Source: Epilithonimonas bovis DSM 19482
GTDB lineage: Bacteria; Bacteroidota; Bacteroidia; Flavobacteriales; Weeksellaceae
DNA length: 64,000 nucleotides
Direction of reading: 5' to 3'
Assembly (NCBI RefSeq): GCF_900108115.1
Contig: NZ_FTPU01000016.1
Coordinates: forward strand, 1 to 64,000
Part shown: piece after piece, positions 16,291 through 24,088 of the stretch
Numbering within the stretch: position 1 is the stretch's first letter
Layout: each line of letters starts with the position of its first letter
The notes under the pieces: model-generated
Databases searched by the model: none
Told to the model about the DNA's origin: nothing
The model's input: the letters and a program-made list of their open reading frames with translations, nothing else
Position numbers and translations under genes: made by a program

Positions 16291-16322
16291 CAAATATAGA
16301 GACTTTTTGTATTGCTCCAAAA
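16291..16322 (-). promoter_or_regulatory. Promoter of the tRNA cluster
   Basis: On the minus strand TTTTGG (16317-16322) and TATATTTG (16291-16298) are separated so that TTG and TAnnTTTG are 19 bp apart. This is the Bacteroidota primary-sigma consensus (TTTG-N19-TAnnTTTG). It is 38 bp upstream of tRNA-Leu(TAG). Confidence 0.75.
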
Positions 16323-16359
16323 TATTTTGTAACTTTTTTTTAATTTTTTTTGAACTGTC

Positions 16360-16367
16360 TATATTTG
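16360..16367 (+). promoter_or_regulatory. Candidate -7 element for the DUF3127 gene
   Basis: TATATTTG, matching TAnnTTTG, lies 51 bp upstream of the DUF3127 start. No convincing TTTG is found 19 bp upstream; the -33 area is only T-rich. Confidence 0.45.
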
Positions 16368-16418
16368 ATTATCATCAATAGTTTTTATTACCTTTACAGC
16401 CTAAAATATTTTTGAGCT

Positions 16419-16799
16419 ATGGAATTAACAGGAACAATTAAGAAAATTTCTGATTTACAAACTTTTAACAGCGGATTTCAAAAAAAAGAAATGGTTCTTT
16501 TAACCGAAGAACAGTATCCTCAACCCATCAATATAGAATTTTTATCAGAAAAAGTTGACCTGCTTAATCAATATAAAGTAGGAGACAAAGTAAGGGTTTT
16601 TATCAACATTAGAGGAAGAGAGTGGACTAGCCCACAGGGAGACGTTAAGTATTTTAACTCTATCACAGCATGGAGAATGGAAAAAGATGCGGGAAGTGAT
16701 TTTAATGAGCCTACACAAGCTGCACCTGCTCAAAATGCACCTGCTACAGACAACAAAAATGTTTTTGCAGAAGATGAAGACGATGATTTACCATTCTAA
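16419..16799 (+). CDS. DUF3127 protein, SSB-like OB fold with acidic tail
   Basis: The 126-aa protein fits the DUF3127 family common in Bacteroidota. Residues about 1-90 are beta-rich, in keeping with an OB fold (MELTGTIKKISDLQTF, then VLLTEE, VGDKVRVFINIRGREW). A disordered Ala/Pro/Asn linker follows. The end is an acidic tip, EDEDDDLPF, which matches the C-terminal DDDxPF tip by which SSB proteins recruit DNA repair partners. A single-stranded nucleic-acid-binding role is likely but not shown for this gene. A hairpin terminator follows at about 16,827-16,858. Confidence 0.75.
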   Translation: MELTGTIKKISDLQTFNSGFQKKEMVLLTEEQYPQPINIEFLSEKVDLLNQYKVGDKVRVFINIRGREWTSPQGDVKYFNSITAWRMEKDAGSDFNEPTQAAPAQNAPATDNKNVFAEDEDDDLPF

Positions 16800-16826
16800 A
16801 TAAAAACGGAAATACTATCATACCAA

Positions 16827-16860
16827 TCCCTGCTTTGTAAATGGCGGGGATTTTTTTTAA
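16827..16860 (+). terminator. Terminator after the DUF3127 gene
   Basis: AATCCCTGC and GCGGGGATT can pair around a short loop and are followed by eight T. It lies about 30 bp after the DUF3127 stop and just before aat. Confidence 0.7.
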
Positions 16861-16869
16861 ACACAAGTT

Positions 16870-17517
16870 ATGGTTCAGCTGGACATTAATGACATATCTT
16901 TCCCAGATCCCACACTTTATGATCCCGAAGACGGGTTGATGGCTTTTGGTGGCGATTTGAAACCCGAAAGGCTTTGGTTTGCTTATCAATTGGGGCTTTT
17001 CCCCTGGTATAACGAGGGCGAGGAAATCCTGTGGTGGTGCCCTGATCCCAGATTTGTACTTTACCCTTCGGAAATAAAGGTTTCTAAGTCTATGAAAAAG
17101 ATCTTGCGCGACGATATCTTTGACTTTACAGAAAACCAATGTTTCGAAAAGGTGATGCGTAATTGCAAAACCATTGAGCGTGAAGGACAGGATGGCACAT
17201 GGATTAATGAAGACTTGGTACAGTCATTTGTGATGCTGCACAAACATGGCAAAGCCAAAAGTTTTGAAGTCTGGCAAAACGGCGAACTGGCAGGTGGATT
17301 CTACGGTATACTTGTAGGAAATGTGTTTTGTGGGGAAAGTATGTTTTCCAAAGTGCCTAACGCATCCAAAGCTGCATTGATACACTTTACACAGCTTTAT
17401 CAAAACGATTGGGAGATTATAGATTGCCAGATCTACTCTGCCCATCTGGAAAGCCTTGGCGCAAAAATGATCCCAAAAATTGATTACCTTAATATCCTAA
17501 ATAAACAAAACCCGTGA
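16870..17517 (+). CDS. aat: Leucyl/phenylalanyl-tRNA-protein transferase
   Basis: This 215-aa protein is the N-end-rule enzyme that transfers Leu or Phe from tRNA to proteins with N-terminal Arg or Lys, marking them for ClpAP degradation. Family blocks are clear: FPDPTLYDPEDGLMAFGGDL near the start, YQLGLFPWYNEGEEILWWCPDPR, then DGTWI and GGFYGILVGNVFCGESMFS followed by SKAALIHF. Length fits the family. It overlaps the next gene (EamA) by four bases (GTGA), so the two are probably co-translated. Confidence 0.93.
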   Translation: MVQLDINDISFPDPTLYDPEDGLMAFGGDLKPERLWFAYQLGLFPWYNEGEEILWWCPDPRFVLYPSEIKVSKSMKKILRDDIFDFTENQCFEKVMRNCKTIEREGQDGTWINEDLVQSFVMLHKHGKAKSFEVWQNGELAGGFYGILVGNVFCGESMFSKVPNASKAALIHFTQLYQNDWEIIDCQIYSAHLESLGAKMIPKIDYLNILNKQNP

Positions 17518-18407
17518 ATACCGAAAGACAAAAGTGGCTTCTACTGATTACGTTATCCTTGATTTGGGGATCCTCATTTATACTTATAAAAAAATCTCTT
17601 GAACATTTCAGTCCTTATGAGGTCGGGGCATTGCGGGTTCTTATATCTGGGATTGTACTCATGCCTTATGCACTTGCCAAAATCAGGCAGTTCCCCAAAA
17701 AGCACATAGCCTGGCTTATTATCGCGGGTTTATCGGGCAGTTTTATACCTATGTTCCTGTTCCCTTTGGCGGAAACCGAAATCAGCAGCAGCATTGCTGG
17801 TATTATTAACTCTATGATGCCAATTTTTGTCATTATCGTAGGTTCTCTTGTTTGGAAATTTTCTACCTCAAAGCGGCAACTGACTGGTGTCTTTATCAGC
17901 TTTGCAGGCGCCTGTGTCTTAACATTAGGCAGTGGCGACAGTGGCGAAATCAAAATCTACCCTATTTTACTCCTCGTACTAGCTGTTCTCCTTTATGCCG
18001 TAAGCACCACTACTGTAAAATCAAAGCTGCAACATGTACCCGCAACCATGCTATCTGCTTATCTGTTTTCCTTTGTGCTATTTTTACCTGCACTCGTAAC
18101 TTTGGTATTGTCTGGATTTTTCAGAAACTTCAATGCAGATGCCGGCACATTTCAAGGTTTGGGATTTGTTGCGATGTTAGCTGTTTTTGGGACCGGACTC
18201 GCAATGATGATGAACTACAAACTTCTAAGTATCTCAACCCCTTTATTTGCCTCAACCGTCACACTTATTATGCCAATTGTGGCAATCATGTGGGGTTTGC
18301 TGGATGGTGAATCACTTACCATCCTGCAATGTGTAGGGACAATAATTATTTTGGCAGGACTTATATTCTTAAGAAGCCAGCCAAAGAAAGCTTTGGATCT
18401 TAAATAA
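17514..18407 (+). CDS. EamA-family (DMT superfamily) transporter
   Basis: A 297-aa membrane protein with ten predicted hydrophobic segments in two EamA repeats. Signature parts include LSLIWGSSFILIKKSL near residue 14, GALRVLISGIVLMPYAL, and VALTLIMP-type segments in the second half. These transporters usually export amino acids, metabolites or drugs; the substrate is unknown. The GTG start overlaps the aat stop codon. The reading frame is intact to TAA at 18407. Confidence 0.85.
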   Translation: MNTERQKWLLLITLSLIWGSSFILIKKSLEHFSPYEVGALRVLISGIVLMPYALAKIRQFPKKHIAWLIIAGLSGSFIPMFLFPLAETEISSSIAGIINSMMPIFVIIVGSLVWKFSTSKRQLTGVFISFAGACVLTLGSGDSGEIKIYPILLLVLAVLLYAVSTTTVKSKLQHVPATMLSAYLFSFVLFLPALVTLVLSGFFRNFNADAGTFQGLGFVAMLAVFGTGLAMMMNYKLLSISTPLFASTVTLIMPIVAIMWGLLDGESLTILQCVGTIIILAGLIFLRSQPKKALDLK

Positions 18408-18446
18408 AGGCCTACGTTCTCATCCATCAAAACTTACAGCAAATAT

Positions 18447-18482
18447 TTTTGATTAAATCCAATCAAAATACGGAAAACCGTA
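18447..18482. promoter_or_regulatory. Double palindrome upstream of the response regulator gene
   Basis: Two adjoining inverted repeats are seen: TTTTGATT-N6-AATCAAAA (18447-18468) and TACGG-AAAA-CCGTA (18469-18482). They lie 81-116 bp upstream of the response regulator start. No T run follows, so they look more like operators than a terminator. Autoregulation is a guess. Confidence 0.35.
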
Positions 18483-18562
18483 AAAAACATTCTGCCAGAT
18501 CAACTACTTTTGGAAAAGCAATATAAGATTAGCTAAAGTTTACAACGCTTCTTTGCCAAAAA

Positions 18563-19237
18563 TTGTTTTTTAAGTTTAGGAAAGTTCTTGTAGCAGAAGA
18601 TTACGAAAGCTCCAATATCTCTGTACAAAAAGTAATTGATGACCTTAATATTTCAGAATCAAAGTTTGTAAGTTACTGCGATGATGCAGTAGCCTGGGCA
18701 AAAGTTGCGATGGAAAACGGCCACGCTTTTGAACTGTTGATTACAGATTTGTCTTTCGATGAAGACCACAGGAAGCAGGAGATCAACAGCGGCCAGCAGC
18801 TCATCCAGGCCATACGTGCTATGCAGCCGGACATAAAAGTTCTTGTGTTTTCTGTAGAAAAAAAAGAGCTTATCATAGAAAAACTATTTACTGAGCAACA
18901 TATTAATGCTTATGTAAAAAAAGGACGAGATGATGTTAAGGATCTCAAAAAAGCGATAAGAAAAGTTTTTAATAATGGGAAACATATCTCTGCCGGCATC
19001 ACAGAAAACAAATCGGAGCGCAATGCTTTCGAATTTACAGAATACGATACATTATTGGTTAGTCTGCTGGCGAACGGTATACTTGTTAAAAATATCCCAG
19101 ATTATCTAAAAGAAAATGATATCAAGCCAGGCAGCATCAGTGCGGTTGAGAAGAGGCTAAAAGATATCAAACTATCGCTCGCTCTCAACAGTAACGAGCA
19201 ACTGATAGCTTTTTGCAAAGATTTTGGTATATTATAA
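18563..19237 (+). CDS. Orphan response regulator, REC plus C-terminal DNA-binding region
   Basis: The 224-aa protein starts at TTG. Residues about 6-130 form a receiver domain with acidic pocket E12-D13, phospho-acceptor D62 in LLITDLSFDE, S97 in VLVFSVEK and K120 in YVKKG. The C-terminal 70 residues (about 155-224) have a helical pattern like a LuxR-type output domain: EYDTLLVSLLANGILVKNIPDYL, then ISAVEKRLKDIK. No histidine kinase gene is adjacent, so the partner is unknown. The gene is alone between EamA and a convergent TPR gene, and the upstream spacer has two palindromes. An upstream in-frame ATG is not seen, which supports the TTG start. Confidence 0.75.
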   Translation: MFFKFRKVLVAEDYESSNISVQKVIDDLNISESKFVSYCDDAVAWAKVAMENGHAFELLITDLSFDEDHRKQEINSGQQLIQAIRAMQPDIKVLVFSVEKKELIIEKLFTEQHINAYVKKGRDDVKDLKKAIRKVFNNGKHISAGITENKSERNAFEFTEYDTLLVSLLANGILVKNIPDYLKENDIKPGSISAVEKRLKDIKLSLALNSNEQLIAFCKDFGIL

Positions 19238-19238
19238 A

Positions 19239-19268
19239 CGAAAAACCCCGCCAGTGCGGGATTTTTTA
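19239..19268. terminator. Bidirectional terminator between response regulator and TPR genes
   Basis: The GC stem CCCGC-CAGT-GCGGG is flanked by an A run on the left and a T run on the right. It lies directly between the two convergent genes and can serve both. Confidence 0.75.
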
Positions 19269-20636
19269 TTTCTTTTTGGTTTTTATTTTCTTCACCTGTT
19301 CTTTGATGAATGGATACTTTTGCTGCATATCCTTGCTAAGCGAAGGGTCCAACGCTAGCGCTTTTTCCAGCATCAGAACACCGTCAGCATCATTTTTCAG
19401 GTTAAAATAACAGTTGCTGAGCTGGTAGTATAATTCAGCACGCTGATGTGCCAGCAGCGCTTTTTCCAGGATACTTATAGCTTCTTCATATTCCCCAATC
19501 AACATCAAAACTTCTGAGTAAGCGTACCAGTTGTAAAATCTGCCCGGTTCGGATTCTGTCAGTTTTCTGAGACAGTTAAGGCTTTCCTCATATTCTCCGC
19601 CACTGATGTATAAAAACGCCAGCCGTTTTTGGTACTCAAGGTTTCCCTCATTGAGTGCTACCGCTTCCTGCGCAAAATAGAGAGCCTCCTTGGTGTTGCC
19701 CATTTCTTCATAGATCTGAGACTGTTCCATCATCGCAAGATAAAACTGAGGGTCTTCACGAAGAGATTTTTGGAACGAAGTGAGTGCAGGAACAAGTTTG
19801 CCAGCCTCCTTATAGCAAAGCCCAATTTTATAAAATGTAAAAGCCTTGGTATATTCCAGCTCCAGCATCTCTTCGTAGACGCTAATGGCCTTTTCCCATT
19901 GGTTCATAGCTTCGTAGCAGGCTGCTTTGTTAGCGTAAACGCCTACTGCACCAGAGTTGATGGCTAACAAATAGTCAAAACCTCTGATGGCTTCTTCATG
20001 ATTTTTTTTATTAAAAAAGAATTGTCCATACTCGTACCACGCCGTTTCCGAAAACGGAAAACGGTCCAGATACTGATTGAGAAAATCTAATGCTTCCTGT
20101 GGCCGGTTGAGTTTATGATAGCACAACATCACATTTTCAAGAGAATAATCATCATAAGGATCATGCTCCAAGGCAGCGGTGTAATGTTTGAGCGCATTGA
20201 ATGGGTCATCAAGGTTCACATACTCATCAGCGATGAAGTTATGCAGGAAGTTTTCTTCTTCTTCCAGCTTGAGAGCCTGCTGACAATATTCGATGGATTT
20301 TTTAGGATTACCCAGATTGGAGTAATACTTAGCGCAGCACACCAAAAAGTCGGTATCTTCCAAAGAGGCAAGATGCAGCTCATCAATAAGATCTTTGGCT
20401 TTTGTGTAACGCTCCAGCTCCAGAAAAACCTCCAGCTGTTTTGTTTTAATTTCCAGAGAATTGGGATGGATATTGAGAGCATGGTTTACCGCCAGCTCTG
20501 CAAAACTAAAGTCTCCCAACTCCAGGTAATAGATGATAATGTCTATATATTCTTCTGTATCAAAATATAGCTCGTCATTATTTTCTATCATTTCTTCGAA
20601 CTTTCTTGCAAGTTCGTTTTCAAAAAATTCTTCCAA
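19266..20636 (-). CDS. Tetratricopeptide repeat protein
   Basis: The 456-aa protein is built of roughly a dozen TPR units; repeats such as AWYEYGQFFFNKKNHEEAIRGF, KAACYEAMNQWEKAISVYEE and KIGLCYKEAGKLVPALTSFQ follow the 34-residue W-G-Y-A-F-A-P pattern. No signal peptide or membrane segment is seen, so it is probably a cytoplasmic scaffold. The sequence ends in a Lys-rich tail. The protein is conserved in flavobacteria as far as I recall, but its partner is unknown. It is convergent with the response regulator gene and separated from the next leftward gene by 160 bp. Confidence 0.85.
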   Translation of the reverse strand: MEEFFENELARKFEEMIENNDELYFDTEEYIDIIIYYLELGDFSFAELAVNHALNIHPNSLEIKTKQLEVFLELERYTKAKDLIDELHLASLEDTDFLVCCAKYYSNLGNPKKSIEYCQQALKLEEEENFLHNFIADEYVNLDDPFNALKHYTAALEHDPYDDYSLENVMLCYHKLNRPQEALDFLNQYLDRFPFSETAWYEYGQFFFNKKNHEEAIRGFDYLLAINSGAVGVYANKAACYEAMNQWEKAISVYEEMLELEYTKAFTFYKIGLCYKEAGKLVPALTSFQKSLREDPQFYLAMMEQSQIYEEMGNTKEALYFAQEAVALNEGNLEYQKRLAFLYISGGEYEESLNCLRKLTESEPGRFYNWYAYSEVLMLIGEYEEAISILEKALLAHQRAELYYQLSNCYFNLKNDADGVLMLEKALALDPSLSKDMQQKYPFIKEQVKKIKTKKK

Positions 20637-20798
20637 TAGGTATAATTTAGATTTGAGATTTAGCTCCGCTCAGTTAGACCAACTGGCCTGAGTGAGGTCT
20701 GTAAATCAATTACAGTTAGCCGGTTCTTAAATCTTATGTATAAAGTTAATTAAAAATAATGTGATAATAAATCATCTACGACAGAGAATTTATTAACA

Positions 20799-21479
20799 TT
20801 AATCCTTTTTCTGCTCTGCATAAATAGTAGTCAAAAACATACCAAAGGATTTTTCTAGCCCTGTAATATCGCCCGACTTAAGATTGATACCGCCGTAGAT
20901 ACTGTCGTTACTGCGAATCCTGAAATCTGTTAAAGAAAAATAAAGTGCAGGCTGATTGTCCTTTGCTGACAATTTTACCGATGAACCTAACAGTTTCCTT
21001 GTAGAGACTGTCAAAACTTCCTGAGCCTTCAACTCTAAGCGCAGAAAGCTTCTTGGCTGTACATCAGTTGTTTTATTATTAATATTGATTTTCTGATTCC
21101 TATCAGATCCAGAAACGAGATAAACTATATTTTGCTCATTAACAATATCATCAGGCTTTGTATAATAAATATTAAGAATATAGTAAGCCGGGTTAAATGG
21201 CTGAAAGGTACCGTCCACATTCTCTATGGGCTTAAGAGCAAAGGTATTGGCGCCCGTCTGTTTTGCTTTTTTGTAAATCTCACCAAAGACTTTTACATCA
21301 TCCGCAGAAAAGCCATTGACCAAAATCTCTCCCAAAAACTCAGATTTGGATGGTTCTGCAATGCTATAAAAAAATTTATCCTGATTATCATTGACTTTAT
21401 CAACTTTGTTAAGGACAATACTCTGCAAATAAAACCACTGTGAGCAAAAAGCAAAAAGTAAAAAAAATAATTTACGCAT
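20799..21479 (-). CDS. Exported hypothetical protein
   Basis: The 226-aa protein has a plausible signal peptide at residues 1-19 (MRKLFFLLFAFCSQWFYLQS). The rest is mixed beta structure without a motif I recognize. Its start overlaps the end of the rmlD gene by eight bases, so it is probably co-expressed with it. It could be periplasmic or outer-membrane associated. No function is proposed. Confidence 0.65.
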   Translation of the reverse strand: MRKLFFLLFAFCSQWFYLQSIVLNKVDKVNDNQDKFFYSIAEPSKSEFLGEILVNGFSADDVKVFGEIYKKAKQTGANTFALKPIENVDGTFQPFNPAYYILNIYYTKPDDIVNEQNIVYLVSGSDRNQKININNKTTDVQPRSFLRLELKAQEVLTVSTRKLLGSSVKLSAKDNQPALYFSLTDFRIRSNDSIYGGINLKSGDITGLEKSFGMFLTTIYAEQKKD

Positions 21480-22341
21480 CTTCAGTTTTTAATATTTCTA
21501 TACAGTCCCTCAGGCTGTTTTCCCAATATTTGGGCTCTATATGATAATCCCTTTCTATCTTATCAAGGGACATTGTACTTCTTTTCGGGCGTTTGGCAGG
21601 TGTAGGAAACTCCTCTGTCGTAATTGCTTTTAGCTTCACATCCGACGCTGAAAATTCTTTAATCTTACTGGCAAAATCAAACCATGTTGTTTCCGGATAA
21701 TTGGAAAAATGATAGATCCCAAAAGTCTTTTTCGAAGAACTGATGATTTCCATAATAGCTTCCGCAAGATCATTGGCATTGGTAGGCTGCCCAAACTGAT
21801 CTCCCACAATACCTAACTCATCTTTAATTTTAAATAAATGAAGCATGGTTTTCACAAAATTCTTATTGAACTCCGAGTATAACCACGATGTCCTGAGAAT
21901 CACTGTTTCCGTATTGTTTTCCAGAGCCAGCTCTTCACCCTTTCTTTTAGATGCTCCATACACACCAACCGGATTGGTAAAATCATCTTCGGAATAGCTG
22001 AGATTGGTATCACCATCAAAAACATAATCCGTAGACACATGGATCAACACAGCATTGTTCTGTGCAGCAACTTTAGCCAGATTACCTACGCCGTCGGCAT
22101 TGACAGCAAATGCTTTTTCAACTTCTTTCTCTGCCAAATCTACGGCCGTATAAGCCGATGCATTGATGACAAAATCGGGCTGATATTCTGCAAAAACAGT
22201 CTCTACCTGCTCATAGTTTGTGATATCAAGCGCTGCAGATCCCGTAAAATTATAATCGAATATATCGTGATAGTGTGGTGCTAATTTCTGAAGGCAATGC
22301 CCCAGCTGCCCGTTACCTCCGATTACCAAAATCCTTTTCAT
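21472..22341 (-). CDS. rfbD: dTDP-4-dehydrorhamnose reductase
   Basis: The 289-aa extended short-chain reductase carries the NAD(P) motif GGNGQLG (8-14), STDYVFDG (103-110) and the catalytic YGASK (Y128, K132). These identify RmlD/RfbD, the last step of dTDP-L-rhamnose synthesis, NADPH-dependent. The other rml genes are not in this window. The gene lies between a thioesterase gene (3 bp away) and an exported protein gene, in the same leftward run as the envelope and polysaccharide genes, in keeping with a role in surface sugars. Confidence 0.9.
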   Translation of the reverse strand: MKRILVIGGNGQLGHCLQKLAPHYHDIFDYNFTGSAALDITNYEQVETVFAEYQPDFVINASAYTAVDLAEKEVEKAFAVNADGVGNLAKVAAQNNAVLIHVSTDYVFDGDTNLSYSEDDFTNPVGVYGASKRKGEELALENNTETVILRTSWLYSEFNKNFVKTMLHLFKIKDELGIVGDQFGQPTNANDLAEAIMEIISSSKKTFGIYHFSNYPETTWFDFASKIKEFSASDVKLKAITTEEFPTPAKRPKRSTMSLDKIERDYHIEPKYWENSLRDCIEILKTEDA

Positions 22342-22344
22342 AAG

Positions 22345-22824
22345 TTATTGTTTTTTGTTCTGTTGTCTAAAAAAAGTCACGCGGTCTTTAAATGCTTTTT
22401 GATCGATCTCTACCAAAAAATGGTTGAATTTATCCAGAGTCTCCTGCGGCATTTTTTCTGCCCTTCTGGTTTTCATATTAAAATAAATCACCGTTAACCA
22501 AAATACAGCATGTACCTGTCCATTCTCATCCTTCATCAGCAATTCTACAACCGCCGTAAGGTCATCTACAAAGATGGTCTTGCTGGTAATCTCAACGCTT
22601 GAGTTGTATCTGACTTCTTTGAGATAGGCAATCTCATTCTGTATGGTTACCCAGGTGCAGCCTGTTTCTCTGGTATATTGCTCATAGGTAAAGCCATAAT
22701 TCTGCTCTACATGGTCTTCTCTGGCATTCAGCATGTATTCCAGATATTTTACGTTGTTCAGGTGCCCAATCGGGTCACAATCTGCAACGCGTATTTTAAC
22801 GGTGGATGAAAATTCTTTTACCAT
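22345..22824 (-). CDS. Acyl-CoA thioesterase, hotdog fold (4-hydroxybenzoyl-CoA thioesterase-like)
   Basis: The 159-aa protein matches the hotdog thioesterase family: ADCDPIGHLNNVKYLEYM (residues about 14-31) carries the catalytic Asp-containing helix-cap motif, followed by EIAYLKEVRYNSSVEITSKT. The family hydrolyses acyl-CoA or acyl-ACP thioesters; the substrate is unknown. It sits 3 bp upstream of rfbD and 64 bp downstream of the OmpH gene, with a terminator between the latter two. Confidence 0.85.
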   Translation of the reverse strand: MVKEFSSTVKIRVADCDPIGHLNNVKYLEYMLNAREDHVEQNYGFTYEQYTRETGCTWVTIQNEIAYLKEVRYNSSVEITSKTIFVDDLTAVVELLMKDENGQVHAVFWLTVIYFNMKTRRAEKMPQETLDKFNHFLVEIDQKAFKDRVTFFRQQNKKQ

Positions 22825-22834
22825 ATTGCAAAAA

Positions 22835-22868
22835 TAAAAAAACCGCTCCGATAAAGAGCGGTTTTGTG
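22835..22868 (-). terminator. Terminator after the second OmpH gene
   Basis: AAAACCGCTC (22839-22848) and GAGCGGTTTT (22856-22865) form a 10-bp stem. On the minus strand it is followed by a T run (22831-22838). It follows the OmpH stop at 22888, ending the BamA-OmpH transcript. Confidence 0.85.
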
Positions 22869-22887
22869 ATTTATTAAGATAAAATAC

Positions 22888-23391
22888 TTATTTCAATCCT
22901 AGTTCTTTTTTCACAGCTGGTGTAGCATCTGTACCTGCTTTGTAAACCAATGCCGGGCTTGATGCGTCAAACACAAATTCATAACCTGCCGCTTTAGACA
23001 CTTTTGTGATAGCATCATTGATTTTTTTCTCAATTGGTGCCAATCCAGCATCTCTTTTCTCTGCAAGATCTTTTTGAGCAGCTGAATATAATTGCTGTAG
23101 ATTATCCTGAAGTTTCTGAACTTCCTGGCTTCTTTGCTCGTTGATAGCCTGAGTTTGTTTAGGCGCTTCATCCTGATATTTTTTCATCAGGTCCTGAAGA
23201 GATTTCCCTTGTTTTTCTAATTCTGCTGTTTTTGAAGTTTGCAAAGTTTGCAATTGCTGATCCAAAGCTTTCATTTCTGGCATGGATGTAAAGATAGAAT
23301 TTATGTCAACAGAAGCCAACTTCTGTGCGTTTGCAAATCCTGTGGTAAAAACCATTACAACAGCTACTAATAATACATTTAATTTGTTCAT
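22888..23391 (-). CDS. OmpH/Skp-family periplasmic chaperone
   Basis: This 167-aa protein has a signal peptide (residues 1-22, ending TGFANA) followed by the Skp layout: KLASVDINSIFTSMPEM, a long charged coiled coil (residues about 40-125), then a C-terminal beta segment GYEFVFDASSPALVYKAG. Skp-type chaperones hold unfolded outer-membrane proteins. It is the second of two tandem OmpH genes after bamA, a layout typical of Bacteroidota. Confidence 0.88.
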   Translation of the reverse strand: MNKLNVLLVAVVMVFTTGFANAQKLASVDINSIFTSMPEMKALDQQLQTLQTSKTAELEKQGKSLQDLMKKYQDEAPKQTQAINEQRSQEVQKLQDNLQQLYSAAQKDLAEKRDAGLAPIEKKINDAITKVSKAAGYEFVFDASSPALVYKAGTDATPAVKKELGLK

Positions 23392-23426
23392 CTTAAAAAG
23401 TTATGTTTATATATTTATAATTAATT

Positions 23427-24065
23427 CTATTTTGTACGCATTTCTTTAGCCGAGTCAAAGGATGCAGCTCGTTTTTGCATCCTGTCTTTGGATGATCGGT
23501 TATCATTATTCTTGACGCCAGGACGGGCATTGTCTTTGCTTTCCTCAACTTTCGGTGTGCTTTTACCAAGAAGGTTGAGAACTGCCTCTGTGTAATCGTA
23601 TCTTTTATCCAGGAAAATAACACTGATGTTGTTGCTTTTATCAAGAACTATGCCCAGGTTATTCTTGGTAGAAACCGTCTTTATAGCATTCCAGATTTGA
23701 TCCTGATATGGCTTTGTAAGATTGGATCTCAACTGATTGACTTCGCCATTGGTTCCAAATCTTGCACCAATGGTGTTCTGGATGTTAGCCTCCATGTCTA
23801 CGATCTCTTTTTCTCTCAGTTTTAGCTGATCGCCTACCAAAAGTACTTTTTCATTCTCAAAGGCTTCTTTTTTTCTTTCATAATCGGCCTGTAGTTTCTG
23901 CAAATCAGACTGCCATTGTGAGATCTGTGTATTGAGCCTGTTTTCCGCATCTTTATACTGCGGCAACTTACTTAATACATAATTGGTATCCACAACGCCA
24001 ATCTTTTGAGCACTTATCTGTGCAAGAGAAAAAAGAAAGGTTGCTACTAAAACTATTTTTTTCAT
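23427..24065 (-). CDS. OmpH/Skp-family periplasmic chaperone (first copy)
   Basis: The 212-aa protein starts with a signal peptide (1-19) and reads QKIGVVDTNYVLSKLPQYKD, a long coiled coil (about 45-110), then GIVLDKSNNISVIFLDKRYDYTEAV, matching OmpH/Skp. The C-terminal tail (about 170-212) is basic and disordered. It starts 24 bp after the bamA stop, so the two are co-transcribed with the second copy. The chaperones probably deliver clients to BamA. Confidence 0.88.
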   Translation of the reverse strand: MKKIVLVATFLFSLAQISAQKIGVVDTNYVLSKLPQYKDAENRLNTQISQWQSDLQKLQADYERKKEAFENEKVLLVGDQLKLREKEIVDMEANIQNTIGARFGTNGEVNQLRSNLTKPYQDQIWNAIKTVSTKNNLGIVLDKSNNISVIFLDKRYDYTEAVLNLLGKSTPKVEESKDNARPGVKNNDNRSSKDRMQKRAASFDSAKEMRTK

Positions 24066-24088
24066 CTGTCAAAAATAAAAATTTTATT

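Noticed and set aside
20115-20570. Plus-strand 151-codon open frame opposite the TPR gene
   Set aside because: Antisense shadow of a clear TPR coding frame; no motif and no promoter.
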